NCBI RefSeq assembly: GCF_036173105.1
Contig: NZ_CP108053.1
Location: 6,510,001-6,574,000 of the forward strand
Reading direction: 5' to 3'
DNA length: 64,000 bases
Source: Streptomyces sp. NBC_00287
GTDB lineage: Bacteria; Actinomycetota; Actinomycetes; Streptomycetales; Streptomycetaceae
A model generated the notes under the pieces. That model was not told the origin of the DNA. It did no database searches and saw only the letters and a list, made by a program, of their open reading frames with translations. Positions 44,607-52,935 of this stretch are shown here, in pieces. A program made the position numbers and the translations under genes. Numbering within the stretch: the stretch's first letter is position 1; each line of letters opens with the position of its first letter.

Positions 44607-45581
44607 GTGAAGTCGGACCGCCTCCTCTCGATCCTCCTGCTGCTGCAGACCCGCGGCCGCGTCACGGCAACCGAACTCGCCGAGCGCCTGGAGGTATCGG
44701 TCCGCACGATCTACCGGGACATCGAGGCGCTCTCCACCTCGGGCGTCCCGGTCTACACCGAGCGTGGGCGACTCGGCGGCGTAGAACTGCTGGAAGGCTT
44801 CCGTACCGACGTCACGGGCCTGACCGCCGACGAGTCCCGCGCCCTGTTCATCCTGGCCGCGCAGGGCGCCCACGCCGCGCTGGGCCTGGACACGGCGCTC
44901 GGTTCGGCCCTGCGCAAGGTGATGGCCGCGCTCCCCGCGCCGCACCGCCCGGCCGCCGAAGTGACCTCCCGTCGCATCCTCGTGGACGCCACCCGCTGGA
45001 AGGGCGGCCCACAACCGGCCGCGGACCTGGATGTCCTGCAGGACGCGGTCTTCACCGACCGACGCCTGAAGCTGCGGTACCGCCACGGCGGGGAGACCCG
45101 GACCCGGACGTACACCGTCGATCCCTACGGCCTCGTCGCCAAGGCGGGTGTCTGGTACCTGGTCGCCGACAGCCGGGGGAAACCACGCCTGTTCCGCGCC
45201 GACCGGGTGCGTTCGGCGACGATCCTGACGGACCCGGTGAAGCGCCGCCCGGGCGTCGAACTCGCCGATGCCTGGGCGCAACTGCGCCGCCAGGTCGAGG
45301 AACGCCCCGGCACGATCGACGTGACCGTCCGCGTCCGCCGTGACCGCGTCGATCTGTTCCGACGCGTCAACGGCCCCTGGCTGACCGCGCTCCCGCAGGC
45401 CGAGGCGGGCAGCGAGTGGCTGACGGCCCAACTCTCCTACGGCTTCCTCGGAGAGGCCCGCCAACTGCTGGCGTTCGGCGACCAGGTGGAGGTGGTCTCA
45501 CCGCCGGAGGTGCGCGCGGAACTGGCGCGCACGGCCGCGTCCGTCACGGAGCTGTACTTGAGAAGCGCTTTGCCCGACTGA
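44607..45581 (+). CDS. YafY-type HTH/WYL-domain transcriptional regulator
   Basis: A 324-residue regulator. The N-terminal ~60 residues hold an HTH (VTATELAERLEVSVRTIYRDIEAL), and the remainder is a WYL domain (LKLRYRHGGETRTRTYTVDPYGLVAKAGVWYLVA) that senses ligands, followed by a WCX-like C-terminal part. It is 33 bp downstream of the thioesterase gene and may regulate that locus. Target unknown. Confidence 0.9.
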   Translation: MKSDRLLSILLLLQTRGRVTATELAERLEVSVRTIYRDIEALSTSGVPVYTERGRLGGVELLEGFRTDVTGLTADESRALFILAAQGAHAALGLDTALGSALRKVMAALPAPHRPAAEVTSRRILVDATRWKGGPQPAADLDVLQDAVFTDRRLKLRYRHGGETRTRTYTVDPYGLVAKAGVWYLVADSRGKPRLFRADRVRSATILTDPVKRRPGVELADAWAQLRRQVEERPGTIDVTVRVRRDRVDLFRRVNGPWLTALPQAEAGSEWLTAQLSYGFLGEARQLLAFGDQVEVVSPPEVRAELARTAASVTELYLRSALPD

Positions 45582-45675
45582 CAGGGCCCGGACAGGACGC
45601 CCTCAAGGAAGCCCTAAGTGCCGTTGGTTGAGTGCCTGCTTCAGGACTCCCTCATCGTTCTTGGAGCTGTTTCTC

Positions 45676-46026
45676 ATGAAGCGTGCGCGTCTCGTCCCCG
45701 CGGTGGCCCTGTTGGCGCTCTCACCCCTGGCATTGGTGGCCTGCGGCTCCGGCGACTCGTCGTCCTCGAACACCGGTAACTCCAGTCAGCAGAACTGCCA
45801 GCCGCCGTCGGGGATGCCGAGCGGGGGGCCTTCGGGTGCGCCTTCGGGGATGCCGAGCGGGGCGCCCTCGGGTGTGCCGTCCGGTGCTGCTTCGGGTGCG
45901 CCCTCCGGGGCTCCATCGGGGGCTCCGTCGGGCGCGCCCTCCGGTATGCCGAGCGGCGGGCCCGGCGGAGGCGGTGGCCAGGGCGGCTGTGGCGGCGGCC
46001 CGGGGCAGCAGGCTCAGCAGGGCTGA
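45676..46026 (+). CDS. Secreted lipoprotein with PSG tetrapeptide repeats
   Basis: A 116-residue protein. A signal peptide with LVAC lipobox (Cys23) is followed by a Ser/Asn-rich spacer and about twelve PSGx units (x mostly Ala, Met, Gly), then a Gly/Gln-rich end with two Cys. It is likely a membrane-anchored, unstructured stalk or envelope protein. I know of no function. Confidence 0.75.
   Translation: MKRARLVPAVALLALSPLALVACGSGDSSSSNTGNSSQQNCQPPSGMPSGGPSGAPSGMPSGAPSGVPSGAASGAPSGAPSGAPSGAPSGMPSGGPGGGGGQGGCGGGPGQQAQQG
45808..45960 (+). repeat. Tandem 12-bp coding repeats (PSG units)
   Basis: The central part of the lipoprotein gene repeats a 12-bp unit encoding Pro-Ser-Gly-x about twelve times, with drift in the last codon. 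It is prone to copy-number change between strains. Confidence 0.7.
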
Positions 46027-46046
46027 CGTAGAGAACTGTCGCCGTC

Positions 46047-46676
46047 TCAGTCCAACCAGTGCCGGCGGCCGATGCTGATGAGCCGCATCCGTCGGTTGGC
46101 GATGTGGACGACCCGCGCCCGCTCTTCCTCGGCACCCTCCTCCAGGGTGTCCAGGAAGAGCGAGGCGGTCATGAGCATCTGGTCGACGTAGAGGTTGGCC
46201 AGCATCAGGAGATCGTCGTCGCTCCAGCCCTCGGACATCGGGTCCTTGGCGAGCTCACGCTTCACTTCCTCGCCGAACCGGGCGAGTTGGTCCTGGATGG
46301 CCTCCCGGACGGGCTGGACCCCGCCGTGCCGCTCGCGGGCGATGAACCGGACGTGGGCCGGGTGGGCGGCGACATGGCCGGCGATCAACTCGACGGCGCG
46401 GGCTATGCGTTCGTCCGGGTCGCCGTCGGCGGAGACGGTGGTGCGGATCATCGGGTGCAGACTGCCGAGCGCCTCCTCGACGAGGGCGACGCCGAGATCC
46501 GCGGTGGAACGGAAGTGCCGGTAGAAGGCGGTGGGGGCGACGCCGACGGCGCGGGTGACCTCGCGCAGGCCCAGACTGCTCAGGCTCTGCTCCTCCAGCA
46601 GTCCCAACGCGGCGTCCAGGAGCGCCTGTCGGGTCTTCTGTTTCTGGGCCTGCCGGATGCCGAGGGTGTGACTCAT
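46047..46676 (-). CDS. TetR-family transcriptional repressor
   Basis: A 209-residue TetR protein. The N-terminal HTH is KTRQALLDAALGLLEEQSLSSLGLREVTRAVGVAPTAFYRHFRSTADLG, and the remainder is the ligand-binding domain (LVEEALGSLHPMIRTTVS, HPAHVRFIARERHGG). It resembles the FadR/TetR_C_33-type branch. It is divergent from the small membrane protein gene at 46811 and probably controls it and itself. Confidence 0.92.
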   Translation of the reverse strand: MSHTLGIRQAQKQKTRQALLDAALGLLEEQSLSSLGLREVTRAVGVAPTAFYRHFRSTADLGVALVEEALGSLHPMIRTTVSADGDPDERIARAVELIAGHVAAHPAHVRFIARERHGGVQPVREAIQDQLARFGEEVKRELAKDPMSEGWSDDDLLMLANLYVDQMLMTASLFLDTLEEGAEEERARVVHIANRRMRLISIGRRHWLD

Positions 46677-46705
46677 GCCATGCAGTTAACAACTGTTCTC
46701 TGGAA

Positions 46706-46769
46706 TTGAAAAGCCGTCGGGCGCGCTAGACTCATAAGTCAGTGAACAAGTGTAACTACAACCGTTCAC
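46706..46769 (+). promoter_or_regulatory. Promoter and candidate TetR operator between tetR and the small membrane gene
   Basis: TTGAAA (46706-46711) and TAGACT (46727-46732) are 15 bp apart. GTGAAC (46742-46747) and its complement GTTCAC (46764-46769) overlap the expected transcription start, as a repressor operator would. Spacing of the -35/-10 boxes is shorter than ideal. Confidence 0.5.
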
Positions 46770-46810
46770 CGAAATGTAACGAGACGCATCTCGGAGGGGG
46801 ATCCCATCCC

Positions 46811-46966
46811 ATGCTGTTCCTCGTCGCCGCGCTCCTGCTGCTGGGCGTCGTCATGGGCACCGTGGCCCACGCACCGCTCGGCTTCACCGTCATAGCCGCC
46901 GCAGTGATCGCCACATGGCTGGCCATCTTCGCCCTGCGCGAGCGCCACGCCCGCCGCAGCCACTGA
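46811..46966 (+). CDS. Small hydrophobic protein
   Basis: A 51-residue protein with two hydrophobic stretches (LFLVAALLLLGVVMGTV and LGFTVIAAAVIATWLAIFAL), likely a two-helix membrane protein, ending with a basic RERHARRSH tail. ATG 46811 with GGAGGGGG 10 nt upstream is preferred; the frame is open to a GTG at 46742. It is divergent from the TetR gene. Confidence 0.65.
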   Translation: MLFLVAALLLLGVVMGTVAHAPLGFTVIAAAVIATWLAIFALRERHARRSH

Positions 46967-46981
46967 GGGAGCTGACGAACC

Positions 46982-47248
46982 ATGCAACTCACCGCACCCA
47001 CAACCCACCGCCCGGTCCCCCGAGACGCCGACGGCATGGCCGTGGCGTCCTTCATCCTCGGCCTGGTAGGCCTGTTGGTCCTGAACGTCTTCCTGGGCCC
47101 GACAGCGATAGCCCTGGCAGCGGTATCGCTGTGGCGAGGCACGAACCGGCGCGGCCGTGCATACCTGGGCCTGGGCCTGGGGGTAGCGGACCTACTGGTC
47201 CTGCTCGCCTTCATGCAGGCGGACGGCACGGTGTCCTGGAGCTTCTGA
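46982..47248 (+). CDS. DUF4190-type small membrane protein
   Basis: An 88-residue protein with a polar N-terminus and two hydrophobic segments (MAVASFILGLVGLLVLNVFLG and YLGLGLGVADLLVLLAF), matching the DUF4190 pattern of actinobacterial membrane proteins. It follows the previous gene by 15 bp and is probably co-transcribed. Function unknown. Confidence 0.75.
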   Translation: MQLTAPTTHRPVPRDADGMAVASFILGLVGLLVLNVFLGPTAIALAAVSLWRGTNRRGRAYLGLGLGVADLLVLLAFMQADGTVSWSF

Positions 47249-47376
47249 GTACCCGCGTAGCCGCGGGCCCGCGGGCAAGCGAACCCACCCCGACGCGAGC
47301 CCGAACCCACGGCACGTCCCAAGCCCGGCGCCCTCATCCCGGCCCATCCACCGCGCGCCGTAGAATCGGCGTCACC

Positions 47377-48540
47377 ATGGCTTACCTCGACCACGCCGCG
47401 ACCACCCCGATGCTTCCCGAGGCGGTCGAGGCACTCGCCGCGCAGCTGACCGTCACCGGCAACGCCTCCTCCCTGCACGCAGCCGGCCGCCAGGCCCGCC
47501 GCACCGTCGAGGAGTCCCGTGAAACCCTCGCGGAAGCACTCGGCGCCCGCCCCAGCGAGGTCGTCTTCACCTCCGGCGGCACCGAGGCCGACAACCTCGC
47601 GGTCAAGGGCCTGTACTGGTCCCGCCGGGACGCCGACCCGGCCCGCACCCGGGTCCTGGCCTCCCCCGTGGAGCACCACGCCGTCCTCGACGCGGTCCAC
47701 TGGCTCGGCGAACACGAGGGAGCCACCGTCGAGTACCTCCCGGTGGACGAGTACGGCCGAGTCCACCCCGAGGCCCTGCGCGAAGCCATCACCCGCAACC
47801 CCGACGACGTGGCCCTGGCCACCGTCATGTGGGCGAACAACGAGATCGGCACCATCCTGCCGATCCGCGAACTCGCCGACACCGCCGCCGAGTTCGGCAT
47901 CCCCCTGCACGCCGACGCCGTCCAGGCCTTCGGCCAGCTCCCGGTGGACTTCGCCGCATCCGGCCTCGCCGCGATGACCGTCTCCGGCCACAAGATCGGC
48001 GGCCCGTACGGCATCGGCGCACTGATCCTCGGCCGTGACCACACCCCCGTCCCCGTCCTGCACGGCGGCGGCCAGGAGCGCCAGGTCCGCTCCGGCACCC
48101 TCGACGTCCCCGCCGTCGCCTCCTTCGCGGTCGCCGGCCGGCTGGCCGCCGAGCAGCGCGGGTGGTTCGCCCGGGAGATCGGTGCCCTGCGCGACGACCT
48201 GATCGCCGCTGTCCGTACGGCCGTCCCGGACGCGATCCTCGGCGGCGACCCGGTGGACCGCCTCCCGGCCAACGCCCACTTCATGTTCCCCGGCTGCGAG
48301 GGCGACTCCCTGCTGCTCCTGCTCGACGCCCAGGGCATCGAGTGCTCCACCGGCTCCGCCTGCACCGCGGGCGTCGCCCAGCCCAGCCACGTCCTGCTGG
48401 CCACCGGCACCGACCCGGACCTGGCCCGCGGCACCCTCCGCTTCTCCCTCGGCCACACCTCCACGGAGGCCGACGTCGAGGCGGTCGCCAAGGCGATCGG
48501 CCCGGCGGTGGAAAGGGCCCGGGCGGCAGGCCTCAGCTAG
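47377..48540 (+). CDS. Cysteine desulfurase, NifS/IscS family
   Basis: A 387-residue PLP enzyme with DHAATTPM at the N-terminus, the PLP lysine in VSGHKIGGPYGIGAL and the catalytic Cys in STGSACTAG. It releases sulfur from cysteine as a persulfide. Its location near mnmA at 49280, with only the amidase gene between them on the other strand, suggests it supplies sulfur for tRNA 2-thiouridine. ATG 47377 is clearly the start; open frame extends to 46915. Confidence 0.93.
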   Translation: MAYLDHAATTPMLPEAVEALAAQLTVTGNASSLHAAGRQARRTVEESRETLAEALGARPSEVVFTSGGTEADNLAVKGLYWSRRDADPARTRVLASPVEHHAVLDAVHWLGEHEGATVEYLPVDEYGRVHPEALREAITRNPDDVALATVMWANNEIGTILPIRELADTAAEFGIPLHADAVQAFGQLPVDFAASGLAAMTVSGHKIGGPYGIGALILGRDHTPVPVLHGGGQERQVRSGTLDVPAVASFAVAGRLAAEQRGWFAREIGALRDDLIAAVRTAVPDAILGGDPVDRLPANAHFMFPGCEGDSLLLLLDAQGIECSTGSACTAGVAQPSHVLLATGTDPDLARGTLRFSLGHTSTEADVEAVAKAIGPAVERARAAGLS

Positions 48541-48553
48541 GGGTGGCCACGGC

Positions 48554-49219
48554 TCACGCCACGGCCGTACGCGCCTGCCGTACGAGCTTCATGTACCGCT
48601 CCCAGTCCCAGTGCTCGCCCGGATCCGTGTGGTCCGTACCCGGCACCTCGACATGGCCGATGATGTGCTCGCGGTCGACGGGAATGTCGTAGCGCGCGCA
48701 TATTCGGGCCGTGAGCCGCGCCGAAGCCTCGTACATCTCGTCCGTGAAGCCCTCGGGCCGGTCCACGAAGCCCTCGTGCTCGATGCCGACACTGCGTTCG
48801 TTGTAGTCGCGGTTGCCCGCGTGATACGCCACGTCCAGCTCGCGGATCATCTGGGCGATGTGGCCGTCCTTGCGGACGATGTAGTGCGAGGCCGCGCCGT
48901 GCTCCGGGTCCTGGAACACCTGCACCGCGCTGTCGAAGCTGCCCTGGGTGACATGGATGATCACCATGTCGATGCCGTAGTCGTCGGGCCGGTCGGCCCG
49001 CCGCCAGTTCGCGTCCGACGCCGCCACCCACCGCGCGCCCGCGAAGTCGACCTCACCCTCCTTGCGCGGTTTCTCCACGCCGGGCATCCGCCACCACAGC
49101 CGCCCCAGCTCGTCGCGCGCCAGCACGGCGGTGCCCACCGCGGCGGTCGCGCCGCCGATCAGCAGCGCCCGCCGTCCGATGCGCCGGTCCGTGTCCTTGG
49201 ATGCCTTCCTCGCCCCCAT
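48554..49219 (-). CDS. N-acetylmuramoyl-L-alanine amidase, amidase_2 type, exported
   Basis: A 221-residue peptidoglycan amidase. It has a twin-arginine-like signal (IGRRALLIGGATAAVG) and a domain with zinc-binding His in IIHVTQGS and later in GHVEVPGTDHTDPG, plus IEHEGF. It would cleave the bond between muramic acid and the first Ala of the peptide stem outside the membrane. The start at ATG 49219 is chosen to give the Tat-like signal. Confidence 0.88.
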   Translation of the reverse strand: MGARKASKDTDRRIGRRALLIGGATAAVGTAVLARDELGRLWWRMPGVEKPRKEGEVDFAGARWVAASDANWRRADRPDDYGIDMVIIHVTQGSFDSAVQVFQDPEHGAASHYIVRKDGHIAQMIRELDVAYHAGNRDYNERSVGIEHEGFVDRPEGFTDEMYEASARLTARICARYDIPVDREHIIGHVEVPGTDHTDPGEHWDWERYMKLVRQARTAVA

Positions 49220-49279
49220 GTGATCGTCAACGGATACTCGTGGGCTCCGGTTCCCGCGGACCCGTACTCTTGAAGAGTT

Positions 49280-50407
49280 ATGACTGATACCACCCCGCAG
49301 CGCCCCCTTCGCGTACTCGCCGCCATGTCCGGAGGCGTGGACTCCGCCGTAGCCGCCGCCCGCGCCGCGGAAGCCGGCCACGACGTGACCGGAGTCCACC
49401 TCGCGCTCTCCGCGAACCCCCAGTCGTTCCGTACGGGCGCGCGAGGCTGTTGCACCATCGAGGACTCGCGTGACGCGCGCCGCGCCGCGGACGTCATCGG
49501 CATCCCGTTCTATGTGTGGGACCTCGCCGACCGCTTCCGCGAGGACGTGGTCGAGGACTTCGTCGCCGAGTACGAGGCGGGCCGCACCCCGAACCCCTGT
49601 CTGCGCTGCAACGAGAAGATCAAGTTCGCCGCGCTGCTGGACAAGGCGCTGGCCCTCGGCTTCGACGCGGTCTGCACCGGCCACTACGCCAAGGTGATCG
49701 TGAACTCGGACGGCACGCGCGAGCTGCACCGCGCCTCCGACATGGCCAAGGACCAGTCGTACGTCCTCGGCGTCCTGGACGACAAGCAGCTCGCCCACGC
49801 GCTCTTCCCGCTCGGCGACACGGTGACGACGAAGGACGAGATCCGCGCGGAGGCCGAGCGCCGGGGTCTCGCGGTCGCGAAGAAGCCCGACTCGCACGAC
49901 ATCTGCTTCATCGCCGACGGCGACACCCAGGGCTTCCTGGCGAAGCGGCTCGGCAAGGCCGAGGGCGACATCGTCGACGAGTCCGGCGCCAAGCTGGGCA
50001 CGCACGAGGGGGCGTACGGCTTCACCATCGGCCAGCGCAAGGGGCTGCGCATCGGCACCCCGGCCGCCGACGGCAAGCCGCGCTACGTCCTCGACATCTC
50101 CCCGGTCGACAACACGGTCACGGTCGGTCCGGCGGCAGCTCTCGACGTCACCGCCCTGCGCGCGATCAAGCCCCGCTGGTGCGGCACCGCCCCCACCGGG
50201 CCCGGCACCTACACCGCCCAGCTCCGCGCCCACGGCGGCGAGACCGAGGTCTCCGCCGAACTGATCGACGGCACCCTGGAGGTCGCGTTCACCGAGCCGG
50301 TCCGCGGCGTGGCCCCCGGCCAGGCGATCGTCCTGTACGACGGCACGCGCGTGGTGGGCTCGGCGACGATCTCCACGACCACGCGCGCGACGGCGGGCGT
50401 GGCCTGA
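49280..50407 (+). CDS. mnmA: tRNA-specific 2-thiouridylase
   Basis: A 375-residue protein with the PP-loop AMSGGVDSAVAA, the catalytic Cys in NPCLRCNEKIKF and the second Cys in HDICFI, all as in MnmA/TrmU. It uses ATP and a persulfide sulfur carrier to make s2U at tRNA wobble position 34. ATG 49280. It converges with the hydrolase gene 16 bp later. Confidence 0.96.
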   Translation: MTDTTPQRPLRVLAAMSGGVDSAVAAARAAEAGHDVTGVHLALSANPQSFRTGARGCCTIEDSRDARRAADVIGIPFYVWDLADRFREDVVEDFVAEYEAGRTPNPCLRCNEKIKFAALLDKALALGFDAVCTGHYAKVIVNSDGTRELHRASDMAKDQSYVLGVLDDKQLAHALFPLGDTVTTKDEIRAEAERRGLAVAKKPDSHDICFIADGDTQGFLAKRLGKAEGDIVDESGAKLGTHEGAYGFTIGQRKGLRIGTPAADGKPRYVLDISPVDNTVTVGPAAALDVTALRAIKPRWCGTAPTGPGTYTAQLRAHGGETEVSAELIDGTLEVAFTEPVRGVAPGQAIVLYDGTRVVGSATISTTTRATAGVA

Positions 50408-50423
50408 GCGGTCGTACGACGGG

Positions 50424-51206
50424 CTAGGCGCCGAAGAACTCGGCCAGCACCGGGCCGAGGACCTGCGGTTCCACCATGTGGGTCTGGCCCGGCAGGGAGC
50501 GGTACGTGCCCTGCGGTGCCGCCTCCGCAATCGCCTGCGCGGCCTCCCGCATCCACGCGGGGCTCGCGCCGCCCGCGATGGCCAGCAGCGGTGCCTCGAC
50601 CGAGGCCAGCCGGTCGCGCGGCACCCCGCCGTCGCCCATGACGGCGGCGTCGTAGGCGAGGCTCGGTGCGATGGCCTCCATACCGGCCCACATGGGGGAC
50701 TGGCGGGCGCCCTGGATCATGGTCTCGGCGAGCCCGGTGAGCCGCAGGAACAGCTCGACGGCGTCTCCTCGCCGGCCCTCTCCGAGCGCCTCGGTCAGGC
50801 GCTCGGTGTATGTGGCCCACTCGGCCTTCCCGCCCTCGTACACGGCGAACGGCGTCTCGTACACGGCCACCTGACGGACCGGCAGCCCGCTCGCCGCCGC
50901 CTCCAGCGCCAGCGCGCCGCCCGAGGAGACCCCGCACAGCGCCGCCTCGCCGCCCACCACCTCGAGCAGCACCGCGAGATCCTCGACCTCGCGGGCCACG
51001 TCGTACGGCGCCGTAGCGCCGCTCTCACCACGGCCCCGGCGGTCGTACGTCACCACCGTGAACCGGTGCCCCGCAAGGGACTCGGCCAAGGGAGCCAGCG
51101 TGGCGCCCGTGGACATCGCGCCGCTGACGAGGACGACCGCCGGGCCGTCACCGGTGCTCTCGTACGCGAGGGAGGTGCCGTCGCGCGAAATGGTCTTGTG
51201 TCCCAT
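50424..51206 (-). CDS. Alpha/beta hydrolase
   Basis: A 260-residue alpha/beta hydrolase. The nucleophile elbow is GVSSGGALALEAA (Ser), preceded by RGRGES, with a catalytic His in PGQTHMVEP near the C-terminus. It resembles small esterases or haloperoxidase-like hydrolases. ATG 51206 is preferred over 51230. Substrate unknown. Confidence 0.88.
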   Translation of the reverse strand: MGHKTISRDGTSLAYESTGDGPAVVLVSGAMSTGATLAPLAESLAGHRFTVVTYDRRGRGESGATAPYDVAREVEDLAVLLEVVGGEAALCGVSSGGALALEAAASGLPVRQVAVYETPFAVYEGGKAEWATYTERLTEALGEGRRGDAVELFLRLTGLAETMIQGARQSPMWAGMEAIAPSLAYDAAVMGDGGVPRDRLASVEAPLLAIAGGASPAWMREAAQAIAEAAPQGTYRSLPGQTHMVEPQVLGPVLAEFFGA

Positions 51207-51242
51207 GCCCGACAGACTGCCATCGGGCACCGGACTATTCGG

Positions 51243-51566
51243 TCACAACACCTCTACTTCGTAGAAGCACAGGTGGTCCTTGATCTGGGCGACGTCCGGC
51301 TTGGGCTCGGGGTACGCCCACGCCAGGTCCGCGGTGTCCGGCAGCGACCAGTAGGAGGCCGTGCCCTTGAAGGGGCAGTACGTGTGGGTGTCGGAGGGCG
51401 TCAGCAGGTCGAGACGTACGTCCTCGGGCGGAAGGTAGTAGCGCTCGGGACAGCCGGTCTCCCGCAGGACGAGCGGGCGGTCGCTCTCCGCGAGGACCTC
51501 GCCGTCGTGGACGACCCGCACGCGCCGCGTGCCCTGCTCGATCGTGATCGTGTGTCCATCAGCCAT
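51243..51566 (-). CDS. DUF427 domain protein
   Basis: A 107-residue protein with the DUF427 pattern: VRVVHDGEVLAESDRPLVLRETGCPERYYLPPEDVRLDLL and then YCPFKGTASYWSL. Small single-domain beta-rich proteins of this kind are common in actinomycetes; function is unknown. ATG 51566. Confidence 0.88.
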   Translation of the reverse strand: MADGHTITIEQGTRRVRVVHDGEVLAESDRPLVLRETGCPERYYLPPEDVRLDLLTPSDTHTYCPFKGTASYWSLPDTADLAWAYPEPKPDVAQIKDHLCFYEVEVL

Positions 51567-51617
51567 GGTTGGTGCAGCGCGTGTGGGGCGCCGGTTCTTC
51601 CCGCGTACGGTTGCTGC

Positions 51618-52157
51618 ATGCGAATCTGCGTCTTCCTCTCCGCTGCCGATCTCGACGAGCGTTACACCCGCCCCGCGCGGGAGTTCGCGAACCTGCTGGG
51701 CAAGGGCGGTCACACGCTCGTGTGGGGCGGCTCCGACGTGGGGCTGATGAAGGTGGTCGCCGACGGGGTGGAGCAGGCGGGCGGGCGGCTGCTCGGTGTG
51801 TCCGTGGACTTCCTGGCCGCGAAGGCCCGCCCGGGTGTCGACGAGATGCTTGTCGCCCGGGACCTCGCCGAGCGGAAGAAGCTGCTGCTGGAGAAGGCCG
51901 ACGCGGTGGTGATCATGGTCGGTGGTACGGGCACGCTCGACGAGGCCACGGAGATCCTGGAGCTGAAGAAGCACGGGCACACGGACAAGCCGGTGGTGCT
52001 GCTGAACACGGCGGGCTTCTACGACGGCCTGAAGCAGCAGTTCCGACGCATGGAGGACGAGGGTTTCCTTCCGCGGCCACTGTCCGACCTGGTGTTCTTC
52101 GCAGAGGAGCCGGTGGGGGCGCTGGCGTATCTGGAGGAGAGCCAGGGCGTGGAGTGA
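51618..52157 (+). CDS. LOG-family (TIGR00730) Rossmann protein
   Basis: A 179-residue protein with the LOG/lysine decarboxylase-like fold. The hallmark GGTGTLDEATEI (GGxGTxxE) and the GGSDVGLMKVVADG loop are present. Members act as phosphoribohydrolases on nucleoside 5'-monophosphates such as cytokinin ribotides. ATG 51618; it is divergent from the DUF427 gene. Confidence 0.9.
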   Translation: MRICVFLSAADLDERYTRPAREFANLLGKGGHTLVWGGSDVGLMKVVADGVEQAGGRLLGVSVDFLAAKARPGVDEMLVARDLAERKKLLLEKADAVVIMVGGTGTLDEATEILELKKHGHTDKPVVLLNTAGFYDGLKQQFRRMEDEGFLPRPLSDLVFFAEEPVGALAYLEESQGVE

Positions 52158-52184
52158 CCGCCCTGTAGTGCGACGATGGCCGGT

Positions 52185-52874
52185 ATGGCTACTCATGTGA
52201 TCACCGGAGCCGGTTCCGGCATCGGCGCGGCCGTGGCGCGTCGGCTGCACGCGCGCGGGGACGAACTTGTGCTGCACGCGCGTGACGCGGGGCGGGCGAA
52301 GGAGTTGGCGGCGGAGTTTCCCGGGGCGAGGACGCTGGTGGGTGACCTTGCCGACCCCGACAAGCTGTCGTGGGCGTTCTCGCACCAGTCGCTTCCGGAC
52401 CGGGTGGACTCGCTGCTCCACGTCGCGGGCGTGGTGGACCTGGGGAAAGTGGGCGAACTGACCCCCAAGTCCTGGCGCCACCAGCTGAACGTCAACCTCA
52501 TCGCCCCGGCGGAGCTGACCCGGCACTTCCTGCCCCAACTCCGGGCCACCCGGGGACACGTGGTCTTCGTGAACTCGGGCGCGGGCTTGAACGCGCATGC
52601 CGACTGGTCGGCTTACGCGGCGTCAAAGCACGGTCTGAAGGCGCTGGCGGATTCGCTGCGCCACGAGGAACACGCGAACGGTGTCCGTGTCACGTCGGTC
52701 TACCCCGGCCGTACGGCGAGCCCTATGCAGGTGAAGGTCCACCAGCAGGAGGGCAAGGAGTACGACGAGTCGAGGTGGATCGACCCGGAGTCGGTGGCGA
52801 CGACGATCCTGACGGCCCTGGACCTCCCGAGGGACGCGGAAATCAACGACGTAGTGGTCCGCCCGGGCCGCTGA
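52185..52874 (+). CDS. SDR-family short-chain dehydrogenase
   Basis: A 229-residue SDR enzyme. The cofactor motif is TGAGSGIGAAVA, the structural NVNLIAP and catalytic YAASK follow in order. It belongs to the classical family. ATG 52185 gives the usual start (ATHVITGAG); ATG 52176 three codons upstream is an alternative. Substrate unknown. Confidence 0.92.
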   Translation: MATHVITGAGSGIGAAVARRLHARGDELVLHARDAGRAKELAAEFPGARTLVGDLADPDKLSWAFSHQSLPDRVDSLLHVAGVVDLGKVGELTPKSWRHQLNVNLIAPAELTRHFLPQLRATRGHVVFVNSGAGLNAHADWSAYAASKHGLKALADSLRHEEHANGVRVTSVYPGRTASPMQVKVHQQEGKEYDESRWIDPESVATTILTALDLPRDAEINDVVVRPGR

Positions 52875-52879
52875 AGCCC

Positions 52880-52902
52880 TTCTTCGCGGGGGCGGAAGAA
52901 GC
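52880..52902 (+). terminator. Weak hairpin after the SDR gene
   Basis: CTTCTTC (52880-52886) and GAAGAAG (52896-52902) form a 7-bp stem with a 9-nt loop just past the SDR stop. It may be a terminator. Confidence 0.4.
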
Positions 52903-52935
52903 TTGCGGTGCCCACACCTACGTAGGCTTCCCTGC

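Noticed and set aside
45808..45960. Possible CRISPR-like repeat
   Set aside because: Units are 12 bp, contiguous without spacers, and encode Pro-Ser-Gly tetrapeptides inside an ORF.
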